Below, piece after piece: positions 1-11,518 of a DNA stretch of 64,000 nt (positions are counted from its first letter, which is position 1; every line of letters starts with the position of its first letter). The stretch spans positions 236,313 to 300,312 of the forward strand of contig NZ_PDOC01000006.1 of assembly GCF_002760655.1 (NCBI RefSeq). Reading direction: 5' to 3'. Position numbers and translations under genes: made by a program. The notes beneath the pieces were generated by a model. It searched no databases, was not told where the DNA came from, and was given only the letters and a program-made list of their open reading frames with translations. The DNA comes from Massilia eurypsychrophila. Lineage in GTDB: Bacteria > Pseudomonadota > Gammaproteobacteria > Burkholderiales > Burkholderiaceae_D.

Positions 1-755
1 ACGTCCGGCGAATCGGCCGCCGCCCCGCTGGCCACGCGCTGGCGCGAGTTCGCTTCGATCGACTGGTTCTGCGCCGCCACCAGCTGCGCCGACAAGTCGG
101 CCAGGCGCGCCAGTTCGGTGTCGACGCGGTTGAAGTCGAGGCTGACGATGCCCTTTTCCTGCTGGTACTTCGACAGGCGCGCCTGGGCATTTTCGACGTT
201 GTCGCGCAGCAGCTTGGTCTGTTCGTTGAAGTACACCGACGCTTTTTTCATCGGCTCGGTTTTCAGTTGCACGGTGATGCGCTGGTACTCGTCGGCAAAG
301 GAATTGGCCACCGCCGATACGAAGTCCGGGTCGACACCCTTGAAGCTGATCTCGACGACGCTGCTCTCGCGCGAGGGCATGATCTCGAGCTTGCGCAGCA
401 GCAGGTCGGCCAGCCAGTCGCGCACGCTGCCGCGGCCGTCGGTGGTGGCGTTGAACTGCGCCAGGATGGCCGGGCTGCTGGCCAGCTTGAGTGCGTCGAC
501 CACGCGCAGCGCGACGTTCTTGCTGCTGATGATGTCGATCTGGGTCGCCATGTAGCCCGGCAACAGCTGGCCGGGCATCGTCAGTCCGGTCAGCGGATCG
601 ACGCCCTTGTAGTTCAGCAGCACCGACGCGGTCGCCTTGTAGGTTTTTTGCTGCACCAGGCTAAATGCCAAGGTCAGCACGACCGTTGCGGCCAGCACGG
701 CGAAGATGATTTTTTTCCTCGCCAACATGATCAGCAAGAATTGACGGACATTCAT
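1..755 (-). CDS. epsF: Chain-length determinant protein, EpsF/Wzz family (partial, C-terminus outside window)
   Basis: An open frame runs from the ATG at 755 to the window edge, about 251 codons without a stop. The N-terminus ([15 protein letters not shown]) leads into one membrane segment at about residues 14-35. A periplasmic Wzz-like domain follows, and then a Gln/Ala-rich coiled coil (about 170-240). Wzz-family proteins are inner-membrane co-polymerases that set polymer length. The EpsF type lacks the fused tyrosine-kinase domain, but that end is not visible here. It lies 37 nt downstream of epsE in the operon and fits an export complex with it. The family call is good; the exact subtype is inferred from the neighbours. 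Confidence 0.85.
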   Translation of the reverse strand, partial: MNVRQFLLIMLARKKIIFAVLAATVVLTLAFSLVQQKTYKATASVLLNYKGVDPLTGLTMPGQLLPGYMATQIDIISSKNVALRVVDALKLASSPAILAQFNATTDGRGSVRDWLADLLLRKLEIMPSRESSVVEISFKGVDPDFVSAVANSFADEYQRITVQLKTEPMKKASVYFNEQTKLLRDNVENAQARLSKYQQEKGIVSLDFNRVDTELARLADLSAQLVAAQNQSIEANSRQRVASGAAADSPD

Positions 756-792
756 GGGCACTCCCGATTACGGTAAAGGATCAGCCGGCGGC

Positions 793-1581
793 TCAGAACC
801 AGCTCTCGCGCACCGTGATGACGTCATCGACCTGCACCAGGTCGCTGTGCTTGACTTCGAAGGTGGACGGATTGCCGCCGGCGTCGCGGCGGGTGATGCG
901 CAGGCCGTTGTTGCTGCCGCGCGCGGTCAGCCCGCCGCCGGCCGACAAGGCCTGCAGCACCGTCATGCCGCGCTCGATGCGGAACGCACCGGGACGCTGC
1001 ACTTCGCCGACGATGTAAAAGCGCGGCGCCCGCTCGACGAAGATCATGTCGCTGCCGGCCACCTCGAGGTCGGCATCGAGGGCGCCCGAGCGCACCATCT
1101 GGATCACGTCGATACTGGAGCGGGTGGTCTTGCCGTCGCGTGTGCGCACCAGGCTGACAGTGTCGCCACCGTCGGCGGCGATGCCGCCGGCCAGCGCCAG
1201 CATGTCGAGCACGCTGCGCTTGCCGTCGACCGGATAGCGCCCTGGCTTGTTGACCTGGCCAAGCACCGACACCTGCTGGCTGGCCAGCAGCGCGACGATG
1301 ATGTTGACCTGGGCCTTCTTCAGGTAGCCGCCGGACTCGAGCATCCCGGCGATCTTTTTCTCGGCGGCGGCGACCGTCAGGCCGCCGACGCTGACCTGGC
1401 CGAGCAGCGGGAACGTCACGGTCCCCGCTTCGCTGACGCGCGTCTCGAGGCTGAGGTCGGGATTGCCATAGACCGACATGCGCAACACGTCGCCGGCGCC
1501 GAGCGGCACTTCGGCGGCGAGCGCCCCAGAACACGACAACACCAGTACCGCCGCCGTTAACCACTGTATCAATCGCTTCAT
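793..1581 (-). CDS. epsE: Polysaccharide export outer-membrane protein EpsE (Wza-like)
   Basis: A 262-residue protein. Residues 1-22 form a signal peptide ending ALA; a lipobox-like LSC just before it leaves open a lipoprotein form. A Poly_export domain follows (about 25-105, LGAGDVLRMSVYGNPD). Two SLBB-type beta-grasp repeats start near VLGQVNKPGRYPVDG and FYIVGEVQRPGAFRI. The family forms the outer-membrane export channel or its periplasmic vestibule. No C-terminal Wza-type amphipathic helix is visible, as in short OPX proteins. The start ATG is preceded by GGGAG. It lies 38 nt after epsD and 37 nt before epsF. Confidence 0.9.
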   Translation of the reverse strand: MKRLIQWLTAAVLVLSCSGALAAEVPLGAGDVLRMSVYGNPDLSLETRVSEAGTVTFPLLGQVSVGGLTVAAAEKKIAGMLESGGYLKKAQVNIIVALLASQQVSVLGQVNKPGRYPVDGKRSVLDMLALAGGIAADGGDTVSLVRTRDGKTTRSSIDVIQMVRSGALDADLEVAGSDMIFVERAPRFYIVGEVQRPGAFRIERGMTVLQALSAGGGLTARGSNNGLRITRRDAGGNPSTFEVKHSDLVQVDDVITVRESWF

Positions 1582-1619
1582 GATGGCTCCCTTTTTTGTT
1601 GAATGGTTCAGGCGGCGGC

Positions 1620-2615
1620 TTACTTCAGGCCCGCCACGCCGCGTTCTAGCGCCGCCTTCGCCGCCGCCGACGGCGCCGGCGCGGCGGGGGCCGCCGCCGC
1701 CGGCGCGACGGCAGGTACGACGGCAGGCGCACCGGCAGGCGACTCGGCGGCCGGCGTGGTGTCCAGCGCCATCGACTTGTTCAGGTATTCGATCTTGGCA
1801 CTGGCGCGCAGGCGCGCCAGTTCGGCCGCGGCGCGCTCCTTGTTGCGCTTGTTGATGAGAAACTGTTCGATCTGCTGGGCTGCGACGTCGAGCGACACCG
1901 GCGCGTCGCGCACCTCGGCGATTGAAATGATCAGGCTGCGCTCACCTTCCTTGACGATGAACAGCTGGCCTTTTTGCATGCCGAGCAGGCGGGCCGACAT
2001 TTCAGGGCTGAGGTCGGTGGTGCTGCGCGTGACTTGCGTGCGGCCGAACTTGACCTTGTTCGTTTCCATCCAGGCCGCGATATCGTCAAGCGACTTGGCG
2101 GTGTCGGCCGTCGCCTTCAGTTGCGGCGTCAGGTCGGCGCTGGCGATCACCAGTTCCTGCAGGCTGAACTGCTTACGGCGGGTGAAGAACTGCGGGTTGT
2201 TGTTGAAGTACGCTTCGACCTCCGCGCGCGTGGGCCGCGCCACGTTGCCGATCCGATGCTGCATATATTGTTGCGCCACGATCAGCGCCTTGGCGCGCTC
2301 GATTGCCTGTATCACCTTCGGGTCGCGGTCGAGCTTTTCGGCGGCCGCGGCGTTTTGCAGCAGCTGGCGGTCGATCAGCGCCTGCAGCAGCTGCTTGCTG
2401 GCCGCTTCCTGCTGCGCGGGTCCGACGCCGGCGCGCTGCAACTCCTCGTTGAGCTGCAACACGGTAATTTCGGCGCCGTTGACGCTGGCGAGTGCCTGCC
2501 CGGGCTTGCTGTCCTTGGGCTTGCTGCCGCACGCCGCCAGCGCGGCTGCGGCGAGGATCAGGACGGCGCAGCGCAGCGGGCCGACGGGGGGGTGATGGGG
2601 GTCTCGTGTTCTCAT
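1620..2615 (-). CDS. epsD: EpsD-family peptidyl-prolyl cis-trans isomerase lipoprotein
   Basis: A SurA/parvulin-like protein of 331 residues associated with eps loci. The chosen ATG at 2615 places a lipoprotein signal right at the N-terminus (AAAALAACGSKPKD, Cys as lipid anchor). The frame is open back to 2753, but that would overlap the fucose synthase gene. A SurA-N-like helical part (GAEITVLQLNEELQ) is followed by a parvulin-like region (EVEAYFNNNPQFF). The Pro/Ala-rich C-terminal tail has low complexity. EpsD proteins are thought to help fold outer-membrane parts of the export machine. That role is known only by association, and activity here is inferred. Confidence 0.85.
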   Translation of the reverse strand: MRTRDPHHPPVGPLRCAVLILAAAALAACGSKPKDSKPGQALASVNGAEITVLQLNEELQRAGVGPAQQEAASKQLLQALIDRQLLQNAAAAEKLDRDPKVIQAIERAKALIVAQQYMQHRIGNVARPTRAEVEAYFNNNPQFFTRRKQFSLQELVIASADLTPQLKATADTAKSLDDIAAWMETNKVKFGRTQVTRSTTDLSPEMSARLLGMQKGQLFIVKEGERSLIISIAEVRDAPVSLDVAAQQIEQFLINKRNKERAAAELARLRASAKIEYLNKSMALDTTPAAESPAGAPAVVPAVAPAAAAPAAPAPSAAAKAALERGVAGLK

Positions 2616-2697
2616 GTCTGTTAGGGTGGCGTCGTTCAAGATAGGTTCCTCGGCTGTGGGCACGAATAAAAAGTTCACCGCTCGTGTTTGAAGGCCG

Positions 2698-3663
2698 TCA
2701 ATACAACTTGTTAGTGTCGAGAAAGGAGCGGTATGCGTGTTGTAATCCGACATCGAGCGGCATGCGCGCGGACCAGCCGAGCGAGGTCAGCTTGGAGACG
2801 TCGAGCAGCTTGCGCGGCGTGCCGTCCGGCTTGCTCGGGTCGAACACGATCTGGCCGTCGTAGCCGACGGTCTTGCCGATCAGGCTGGCCAGTTCGCCGA
2901 TGGTGGTGTCGCTGCCGGTGCCGACGTTTAAGTGCGAATGCATCGGATCGGTGTTGGCGTGATAGCTGGCCGGGTCGAGCTGCATCACGTAGACGCTGGC
3001 GGCGGCCATGTCGTCGACGTACAAAAATTCGCGCATCGCCTTGCCGCTGCCCCAGATCACGACCTCGCCGGCGCCGACGATCTTCGCTTCGTGGAAGCGG
3101 CGGATCAGCGCCGGGATGACGTGGCTGTTTTGCGGGTGGTAGTTGTCGCCAGGGCCGTACAGGTTGGTCGGCATGACGCAGCGGTAATCGGTGCCGTACT
3201 GGCGGTTGTAGCTCTCGCACAGCTTGATGCCGGCGATCTTGGCCATCGCATACGGCTCGTTGGTCGGTTCGAGGATGCCGTTCATCAGGTATTCTTCGCG
3301 GATCGGCTGCTCCGCCAGGCGCGGGTAGATGCACGAGGAGCCGAGAAACAGCAGCTTGTGGACGCCGTTGCGCCACGCCTCGTGGACGACATTGGCCTGC
3401 ACCATCGTATTGTCGTAGATGAACTCGGCCGGATAGGTGTTGTTGGCGTGGATGCCGCCGACCCGCGCCGCGGCCAGGTAGATCTGGTCGATGTGCTCGG
3501 ACTGGAAGAAGGCGCGCACCTGGGCCTGGTCGGTGAGCTCGAGTTCGGCGCGGCTGCGGGTGACGATGTTGGTCAGCCCTTGCGCGTGCAAGGCGCGCAC
3601 GATGGCCGAGCCGACCAGCCCGCGATGGCCTGCCACAAAGATGCGGGGTTGCGCAGTATGCAT
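2698..3663 (-). CDS. fcl: GDP-L-fucose synthase
   Basis: A 321-residue NADPH-dependent epimerase/reductase of the SDR superfamily. It converts GDP-4-keto-6-deoxy-D-mannose to GDP-L-fucose in the cytoplasm. The Rossmann motif GHRGLVGSA is at residues 12-20. The active-site Ser lies in SSCIYP and the Tyr-x3-Lys in YAMAK. The substrate-loop motif [20 protein letters not shown] is characteristic of the family. Length matches the usual about 320 residues. It starts 4 nt after gmd, which makes its substrate, so the two are co-translated. L-fucose is therefore a likely component of the polymer. Confidence 0.95.
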   Translation of the reverse strand: MHTAQPRIFVAGHRGLVGSAIVRALHAQGLTNIVTRSRAELELTDQAQVRAFFQSEHIDQIYLAAARVGGIHANNTYPAEFIYDNTMVQANVVHEAWRNGVHKLLFLGSSCIYPRLAEQPIREEYLMNGILEPTNEPYAMAKIAGIKLCESYNRQYGTDYRCVMPTNLYGPGDNYHPQNSHVIPALIRRFHEAKIVGAGEVVIWGSGKAMREFLYVDDMAAASVYVMQLDPASYHANTDPMHSHLNVGTGSDTTIGELASLIGKTVGYDGQIVFDPSKPDGTPRKLLDVSKLTSLGWSARMPLDVGLQHAYRSFLDTNKLY

Positions 3664-3667
3664 GGCA

Positions 3668-4783
3668 TCACTCCAGCGAAATTGCGACGTTGTTGCCGTG
3701 CGAGGCGAGCAGCCTGTGGCGGCGCGCGGCGTCGAGGTCGTGCGCGACCATTTCTTGCACCATCGCTTCGAAACTGGTTTGCGGCGTCCAGCCGAGCTGC
3801 TCGCGCGCCTTGCTGGCGTCGCCCAGCAGTGTTTCGACTTCGGCCGGCCTGAAGTACTGTGGATCTATCGCAACTATCGGCTGCCCGACCTTTGCGCCAC
3901 TGCACCTCTCATCAATGATAGAAGATATAAGCCCGCGTTCATTGACGCCGCTCCCTTCCCACGCGATTTGCATGCCGAGTTCACGGGCGGCGACCTCGAC
4001 GAAATGCCGCACGGAATATTGGCGTCCGGTGGCGATGACGTAGTCTTCAGCCTCGTCCTGCTGCAGCATCAGCCACTGCATCTCGACGTAGTCGCGTGCG
4101 TGGCCCCAGTCGCGCAACGCGTCGATATTGCCGAGATAGAGGGTGCGCTCGAGGCCTTGCGCGATGTTGGCCAGCGCGCGTGTGATCTTGCGCGTGACAA
4201 AGGTCTCACCACGACGTGGCGACTCGTGATTGAACAGGATGCCGTTGCAGGCGTACATGCCGTACGCCTCGCGGTAGTTGATGGTGATCCAGTAGGCGTA
4301 CAGCTTGGCAACGGCATACGGACTGCGCGGATAGAACGGCGTACTCTCGCGCTGCGGCGTTTCGCGCACCAGGCCGTACAGCTCGGAGGTCGAGGCCTGG
4401 TAGAAGCGCGTGCTGCGGTGCATGCCGAGCAGGCGCAGTCCCTCGAGCAGGCGCAAGGTGCCGATGGCGTCGACGTCGGCCGTGTACTCGGGCGACTCGA
4501 ACGACACCGCGACGTGGCTCATGGCGCCGAGGTTGTAGACCTCGTCGGGGCGCACCTGCTGCAGGATGCGCGTCAGGTTGGAGCCGTCGGTCAGGTCGCC
4601 GTAATGGAGGAAGAAATTTGGCGCCGGCGCGTGCGGATCCTGGTGCAGATGGTCGATCCGCTCGGTGTTGTACAGCGACGCGCGGCGGCGGATGCCGTGC
4701 ACCTCGTAGCCCTTGGCCAGCAGGAACTCGGCGAGGTAGGAGCCGTCCTGTCCGGTAACGCCCGTGATGAGTGCTTTTTTCAT
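3668..4783 (-). CDS. gmd: GDP-mannose 4,6-dehydratase
   Basis: A 371-residue SDR enzyme that dehydrates GDP-D-mannose to GDP-4-keto-6-deoxy-D-mannose. The start at 4783 gives [20 protein letters not shown], the classic N-terminus. The open frame back to 4876 runs into the upstream gene and was not used. Visible motifs are the glycine-rich [10 protein letters not shown], the catalytic Thr/Glu segment STSELYG, the Tyr-x3-Lys in [12 protein letters not shown], and [15 protein letters not shown]. Length is normal. Together with fcl it forms a two-step GDP-fucose module inside the eps operon. Confidence 0.95.
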   Translation of the reverse strand: MKKALITGVTGQDGSYLAEFLLAKGYEVHGIRRRASLYNTERIDHLHQDPHAPAPNFFLHYGDLTDGSNLTRILQQVRPDEVYNLGAMSHVAVSFESPEYTADVDAIGTLRLLEGLRLLGMHRSTRFYQASTSELYGLVRETPQRESTPFYPRSPYAVAKLYAYWITINYREAYGMYACNGILFNHESPRRGETFVTRKITRALANIAQGLERTLYLGNIDALRDWGHARDYVEMQWLMLQQDEAEDYVIATGRQYSVRHFVEVAARELGMQIAWEGSGVNERGLISSIIDERCSGAKVGQPIVAIDPQYFRPAEVETLLGDASKAREQLGWTPQTSFEAMVQEMVAHDLDAARRHRLLASHGNNVAISLE

Positions 4784-4809
4784 GATTGACCGATCCCGAA
4801 GTAAATAGG

Positions 4810-6192
4810 TCAGTGCGCGTTGTCGCGTGCCAGCACAACCTTGACCGTCCTTAAAATAATCCACAGGTCCAGCCACACCGACCAGCTACGCAGATAGTCG
4901 AGGTCGTACTGGATGCGGGCTTGCATCTTGTCGAGGGTGGCGGTCTCGCCGCGCAAGCCGTTGACCTGGGCCCAGCCGGTGATGCCCGGCTTGACCTTGT
5001 GGCGCAGCATGTATCCCTTGATCAGCTTGCGGTACTGCTCGTTGTGCGAGATCGCGTGCGGGCGCGGACCCACGATGCTCATACGGCCCTGCAAGACGTT
5101 GATGAACTGCGGCAGTTCGTCGAGCGAACTGCGGCGCAGGAAGGCGCCGATCGGGGTGAAGCGCTGGTCGTTGCGGCACGCCTGCACAACGGCGCCGTCG
5201 TCGGCCGCCACTTTCATCGAGCGAAACTTGTAGACGATGATTTCCTCGCCGTACAGGCCGTAGCGGCGCTGGCGGAAGATCACCGGCCCGGGCGAAGTGA
5301 GGCGGACAGCGAGCGCGGTGGCGAGCATCAGCGGCGACACCAGCAGCAAGATGGCGAGCGAGAACACGATATCGCTGGCGCGCTTGATGGCGCTGTTGAG
5401 GCCCATGAACGGCGTCTCGCAGATCGCCACCACCGGCATGCCGCCGACGTTGTCGAAGCGCGCCTGCATCAGGTCGAAGATGTAGATGTCCGGCAGAAAA
5501 TAGACCGAGGCGGTGGTGTCCTGCAGTTCGTCGAGCAGCTTGCGGATGCGCGGCTGCGCCGAAATGGGCTGGCTGATGAAGATCAGCTTGATGTTCTGTT
5601 CGCGCACGAAGGTGGCGATATCGCCCATGTTGCCAAGGATCGGATGGTGCAGGCCTTGCGGGTGGCGCTCGTCGGTGCGGTCGTCGAAGAAGCCGCGCAT
5701 GTGCATGAACAGGTTCGGGTGCTTCTCGCAGATGTCGGCAAACTTGATGCCGACGTTGTTGGCGCCGATAACGACCACCGAGCGCACTTCGCTTCTCTTG
5801 TCGGGTCCGCCGGAGACGCGGCGCACCAGGATGTGGCTCACCAGCATGGTGACCGGCGTGGCGACGAACCAGGCGAGCATGACGCGCTCGTCGTAGTAAT
5901 AGTAGAGGCCGCTGGCGGAGCCGACGAACAGCAGCACGGCGATCGTGATGCACCAGCCGAACACGGTATCGCGCGCATAGGCGAGCATGCGGCCGCTGCG
6001 CCAGGTGCGGTAAGGATCGATGTGCTGGTACACCGCCGACGAGATGAAGAACGCCAGGATCATCAGCACCAGCGAGTAGCCGCTGAAGGTCTCGTGGTAC
6101 AGCATCGACGACAGGTACAGCGTGCCCATGATGATCAGCGGATCGAGCACGCGCTGAAAAAAAGAGATGAGCGGGATGTCGTTGACTGTCAT
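4810..6192 (-). CDS. Undecaprenyl-phosphate sugar-1-phosphate transferase (WcaJ/EpsB type)
   Basis: A 460-residue polyprenyl glycosylphosphotransferase that starts repeat-unit assembly by moving sugar-1-phosphate from a nucleotide sugar to undecaprenyl phosphate at the inner membrane. The N-terminal half has about four membrane segments and a Rossmann-like CoA-binding domain ([17 protein letters not shown]). One further hydrophobic segment (about 265-295) precedes the catalytic domain, with KFRSM, DELPQ, GPRP and [11 protein letters not shown]. The domain order matches WcaJ-like enzymes, which mostly transfer glucose-1-phosphate; the sugar used here cannot be read from sequence. It lies 8 nt after epsL and 26 nt before gmd. 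Confidence 0.92.
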   Translation of the reverse strand: MTVNDIPLISFFQRVLDPLIIMGTLYLSSMLYHETFSGYSLVLMILAFFISSAVYQHIDPYRTWRSGRMLAYARDTVFGWCITIAVLLFVGSASGLYYYYDERVMLAWFVATPVTMLVSHILVRRVSGGPDKRSEVRSVVVIGANNVGIKFADICEKHPNLFMHMRGFFDDRTDERHPQGLHHPILGNMGDIATFVREQNIKLIFISQPISAQPRIRKLLDELQDTTASVYFLPDIYIFDLMQARFDNVGGMPVVAICETPFMGLNSAIKRASDIVFSLAILLLVSPLMLATALAVRLTSPGPVIFRQRRYGLYGEEIIVYKFRSMKVAADDGAVVQACRNDQRFTPIGAFLRRSSLDELPQFINVLQGRMSIVGPRPHAISHNEQYRKLIKGYMLRHKVKPGITGWAQVNGLRGETATLDKMQARIQYDLDYLRSWSVWLDLWIILRTVKVVLARDNAH

Positions 6193-6200
6193 TTTGCTGT

Positions 6201-7433
6201 TTAGAACTGCGCCGTGACGTTAACCTGGATGCTGTTCGACGAAAATTGTTGCGTGCCCAGCGCAGCCGATCCGGAACGCGCCTGGTGCGCCAGCGCCGCG
6301 CTGACCTGCACCGACTGGCGCGGCGACCAGGTGGCGCGCACGCTGGCCGTGCGCAGCGAATCCTGCAGGCGGCCGCGGCTGACGACCGGCAGCAAGCGGG
6401 CGTTGTAGTTGCGCCGTTCGTAGGCGGCGCTGGCGTCGACCTTGAGCTTGGCGGTGGCGTCCCACGTGAGGCCGGCGCTGACGCCGTTGTTGCGGGTGTA
6501 GCTGACCAGCGGGCTTTCGATCGGCGCGAAGTCGCGCCACAGCGAGGCCTTGTAGCTGAGCACGCTGTTGCGCTTGTGGGTGGCGTTGACCCGGCCCAGA
6601 AAGCCGCTGGTGTCGTCGCCCAGCGCCGGCTGGCGCCGCTTGACCCAGCCGGCCAGCGCCTGCACGTTGGTGCTGCCACTGGCGACCCACAGCACGCGCG
6701 CCTTGATCTCGTCCTGCTCGTAGTCGTCGTTGATGACCTGCTGGCCGAACGGACGCCGGTTCGGATAGTTGCCCTTGACGTGGCGCGCCACCAGCCCGAT
6801 CTCGCTGCCGCTGGGCGGCAGGTAGTCGGCGCCGACCTCCCAGCTCGTTTCGGTGCGGTCGTTGTAGCGCTGTTCGATCAGCTCGTAGTCGAATTTTTCG
6901 CGTTCGGCGGCGGCGCGCACGCGGTAGCTGGGATGGAAGCGCCAGGCACCGTCGAAAAAAGTGCGGCGCTGCTCGCGCAGGTTGCGCCGGTCACTGCGAA
7001 AATCGGTGTAAGGCGCCAGCGTCTGGTTGTAGAAAGTGCCGAGCGTGCCTTCCCAGTGGTTGCCGACCTGCCAGTTCCACTTCGCCTGGAAGTCCTTGCC
7101 GTCGTAGTCGAGCTGCTTGAAATGCTGGAACTTGACCTTCGACAGCTTGGCGTGCCCGCTGAGGCGCTGGCGGCTGTAGGTGTGATCGAACAGCAGGCCG
7201 GCGTCGGCCTGGTACCACGAGTCGCCGAACTGATTGTCGAACGCGGGTGCGCCGTCGGGCACGCGCAGCAGGTTGTCGTCATGGCCGTAGCCGAGTCCCC
7301 CATAGACATGCAGCGCGTTGCCAGGCGCGCCGGCGGCGGTAGCGCTGTAGAGCGCGGCGATCAGGCATAGGCGGCCAACGCGGGTGCGGCGCCGGGAGAG
7401 CAAACTGGTTTGGTTTGGAAGGTGGCTCAGCAT
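6201..7433 (-). CDS. epsL: Exopolysaccharide operon outer-membrane beta-barrel protein EpsL
   Basis: A 410-residue protein. An Arg-rich N-region (about residues 14-21) precedes a hydrophobic signal segment ending near ATAAGA. The rest alternates polar and hydrophobic residues, is rich in aromatic and Arg residues, and ends in Phe (VNVTAQF), as expected for a BAM-dependent barrel. It matches the EpsL family found in Methylobacillus-type eps clusters. Its role in secretion or anchoring of the polymer is not established. Its position between the CAAX-type protease and the initiating transferase is typical for exosortase-associated eps loci. Confidence 0.85.
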   Translation of the reverse strand: MLSHLPNQTSLLSRRRTRVGRLCLIAALYSATAAGAPGNALHVYGGLGYGHDDNLLRVPDGAPAFDNQFGDSWYQADAGLLFDHTYSRQRLSGHAKLSKVKFQHFKQLDYDGKDFQAKWNWQVGNHWEGTLGTFYNQTLAPYTDFRSDRRNLREQRRTFFDGAWRFHPSYRVRAAAEREKFDYELIEQRYNDRTETSWEVGADYLPPSGSEIGLVARHVKGNYPNRRPFGQQVINDDYEQDEIKARVLWVASGSTNVQALAGWVKRRQPALGDDTSGFLGRVNATHKRNSVLSYKASLWRDFAPIESPLVSYTRNNGVSAGLTWDATAKLKVDASAAYERRNYNARLLPVVSRGRLQDSLRTASVRATWSPRQSVQVSAALAHQARSGSAALGTQQFSSNSIQVNVTAQF

Positions 7434-7477
7434 TTTTCGTCATCGTCAACGTGAACAAACTGCTGGTCACCGAACCT

Positions 7478-8191
7478 CTACCAATAGGACCAGCTCCCCG
7501 TGTACACCACCCAAACCCCGAGCAAACCGTTGGTCACAGCATGGGCCAGGATGGGCGACCAGATCGTGCGATGCCGCATAAATAGTGCAATATATGCAAG
7601 CCCGGCGACGATCCCCGCCAGCCACAGGTTATGCTCGAATCCGAACAGCACGGACGTGATAATGACGCTTCTCGCGCTCACTTGAGATGGCTCAACAGAT
7701 TGGAAGTCGGAGGCGTCGATCCAGCGCATCAGAAAGGAGCGCCAGAACAACTCTTCCATCACGGGAACGACCAGCGCGGCGCCGGCGATGCGCACCGCGA
7801 CCAGCGGCCAGTCGATGAGCCCGGCGGTGGTCGGGTCAAAGCCGGCCGGCGTGCCGATCGTCATCCAGCCGGCGCCGAGGTTGACCCACAGCACCAGCAC
7901 GATGACGCCGACAACGACGGCCGTCAGCGCGGCGCGCGCCGGCAAGCGCCAGCTGGCCAGCTCGGAATATTCGCGCCAGAAATAGGCCAGCACCAGCACC
8001 ACGGCGCCGACCTTGACGGCGTACAGCCAGCGCAGCTCGGCCGCGCTGAAGCCGAGCCGGCCGAGCACATCGGCGATACCGATGAACAGCATGTAGGTGA
8101 GGAACGGCAGGATGCGCGCCCAGGCGGCGCGACTTAACATCGGGGCGCCGCCGCGCGATGCGGCAAGGCCAGGGGCGTCATGCTCGGACAT
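7478..8191 (-). CDS. CPBP (CAAX) intramembrane protease, eps/PEP-CTERM-associated type
   Basis: A 237-residue multi-pass membrane protein with about six hydrophobic segments. The CPBP/Abi motifs are present: MEELFWRSF (Glu-Glu-x3-Arg) near residue 140, FGFEHN (His), and AHAVTN (His, Asn). These residues form the glutamate/histidine centre of intramembrane proteases of this superfamily. A subset sits in exosortase/EpsH loci, and the adjacent epsL supports that subset. No exosortase gene lies in this window; it would be expected beyond the left edge. It is the first gene of the eps series, 39 nt after uup and 44 nt before epsL. Confidence 0.85.
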   Translation of the reverse strand: MSEHDAPGLAASRGGAPMLSRAAWARILPFLTYMLFIGIADVLGRLGFSAAELRWLYAVKVGAVVLVLAYFWREYSELASWRLPARAALTAVVVGVIVLVLWVNLGAGWMTIGTPAGFDPTTAGLIDWPLVAVRIAGAALVVPVMEELFWRSFLMRWIDASDFQSVEPSQVSARSVIITSVLFGFEHNLWLAGIVAGLAYIALFMRHRTIWSPILAHAVTNGLLGVWVVYTGSWSYW

Positions 8192-8230
8192 GGTTCTCCA
8201 TTTCCAGGCATGCGCCCGGCACTCAGTACT

Positions 8231-10132
<1,902 letters not shown>

Positions 10133-10361
10133 ATGAGTGCAGAGTGCCCGGCACGAGAGCTTTTCGGGGAGAAAAGCGAGGCCGGAAAAATGAAAGAAGC
10201 GTGCATTGTACCGACTGTTGGCCGGCTAGTCGCAAATGATGCCGAAAGGTCGGCTATAATTGCGCTCGATTCACGACACCGGACGGCCGCGCGCCGTCGC
10301 GATCGCCGAATTGCAGGCTTGTCCTGCAAATGCCCGCCGGTCACCCGGCGTGGTGAGCGTC

Positions 10362-10436
10362 CTCTCCGTAGCACAATGGATAGTGCACATGCCTCCTAAG
10401 CGTGGGATACTGGTTCGATTCCAGTCGGAGGGACCA
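10362..10436 (+). tRNA. tRNA-Arg (anticodon CCT)
   Basis: The sequence folds into a full cloverleaf. The 7-bp acceptor pairs 10362-10368 with 10426-10432. The D arm is GCAC/GTGC. The anticodon stem CATGC/GCGTG carries loop CTCCTAA with anticodon CCT. The T arm is ACTGG-TTCGATT-CCAGT, and A73 plus encoded CCA close it. It reads AGG codons. A good -10 box (TATAAT, 10255-10260) lies about 100 nt upstream; its -35 is poor. The next gene starts only 62 nt after the CCA. Confidence 0.93.
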
Positions 10437-10497
10437 CAGGGCGCACATGCCAGGTCAACGACATACCGATACGCTCGGGTCGAAAGGCGGCAGCGCC

Positions 10498-11232
10498 ATG
10501 CCAATACAGTATTTATCAGCGTTGACCGCCAAGCCGCGCACCGGCCAGGCCGATCTGCACATCGGCGTCATTTTGACGCTGGTGGCGGGCGCGCTGAATG
10601 CCGGCGGCTTTCTCGCCATCGGCCAGTACACATCGCACATGACGGGAATGGTGTCGACCTTTGCCGACCAGGTCGTGCTGCGCAACTTCGCACTGGCCGG
10701 CGTCGCCGCCACTTCCTGGATTGCGTTTGTCGGCGGCGCCGCTTCCACCGCCTTGATGGTCAATTATCTGCGGCGCGCTGGAATGCCCAATTTGTACGCC
10801 GTACCGCTATTGATCGAGGCGGGCCTGATACTGCTGTTCGGCGCATTCGGCGGCACGCTCAAGAAACACGAACTGGTCGACGTATCGCTGGCGGTAATTA
10901 CGCTGTGCTTCACGATGGGACTGCAAAACGCGCTGATCACGAAAATATCGCGCGCTGAAATACGCACGACGCACCTGACCGGATTGACGACCGACCTGGG
11001 TATCGAAATCGGCAAGCTGATTTACTGGAACCGCTATCAGGCTGGCGATAAGCGGGTGGCGGTCAAGGCAAACCTGGACAAGCTGCGGATCCATCTCACG
11101 CTGATCGCATCATTCCTTATCGGCGGCATCGCCGGCGCGCTCGGTTTTAACTACGCTGGCTATATTTCGACGGTGCCGCTGGCGCTGGCGCTGGCCGCCA
11201 TATCGATTGCACCGGTGCTAAGCCGACGTTGA
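10498..11232 (+). CDS. YoaK/DUF1275 family membrane protein
   Basis: A 244-residue protein with six or so hydrophobic segments. It shows the DUF1275 pattern: AGALNAGGFLAIGQYTSHMTG near the N-terminus, and FTMGLQNALITKIS and RTTHLTGLTTDLGIEIG centrally. The family has no firm function; related UPF0700 proteins are thought to be transporters or membrane regulators. The ATG at 10498 has an AAAGGCGG ribosome site 7 nt upstream. An in-frame ATG at 10447 and an open frame back into the tRNA are less likely starts. It converges with the small DUF2283 gene. Confidence 0.82.
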   Translation: MPIQYLSALTAKPRTGQADLHIGVILTLVAGALNAGGFLAIGQYTSHMTGMVSTFADQVVLRNFALAGVAATSWIAFVGGAASTALMVNYLRRAGMPNLYAVPLLIEAGLILLFGAFGGTLKKHELVDVSLAVITLCFTMGLQNALITKISRAEIRTTHLTGLTTDLGIEIGKLIYWNRYQAGDKRVAVKANLDKLRIHLTLIASFLIGGIAGALGFNYAGYISTVPLALALAAISIAPVLSRR

Positions 11233-11240
11233 AGCGCCGA

Positions 11241-11483
11241 TCAGGAGGCAACGCCGCCAGCAGGCGGTTTCGGCACTTTCGAGGCGCCGGGCGTCTTCTG
11301 ATTTGCCAGGGCCAGGAACTTCTCCCAATCGGCAGCGGCGGCGGGATCGAGAAATTCGAGTCCCACCACATTTCCCATCGCGTCATAGTCGGCGATCACG
11401 TTATCGTCGAGCTGGTTCGACGTGGCGACCTTGCCCCGGCTGATCTCGCGATAGCTTTCTTTCTCGGATGAATCGATCGACAT
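11241..11483 (-). CDS. DUF2283 small protein (possible antitoxin partner)
   Basis: An 80-residue acidic protein. The segment DDNVIADYDAMGNVVGLEFL is the core DUF2283 pattern; a Lys/Pro-rich tail follows. Function is not established for the family. It lies 35 nt downstream of the DUF4258 gene on the same strand, so the two are probably co-transcribed. DUF2283/DUF4258 neighbours are common and have been proposed as toxin-antitoxin-like modules. The antitoxin role here is inference from order and size only. Confidence 0.7.
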   Translation of the reverse strand: MSIDSSEKESYREISRGKVATSNQLDDNVIADYDAMGNVVGLEFLDPAAAADWEKFLALANQKTPGASKVPKPPAGGVAS

Positions 11484-11518
11484 CGTCTTTTCCTCCCAAT
11501 TTAGGGCGAGTGCAGCCG

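Noticed and set aside
10402..10497. Extended N-terminus of the YoaK-like protein
   Set aside because: The frame would start inside the tRNA gene and lacks family similarity; ATG 10498 has a ribosome site.
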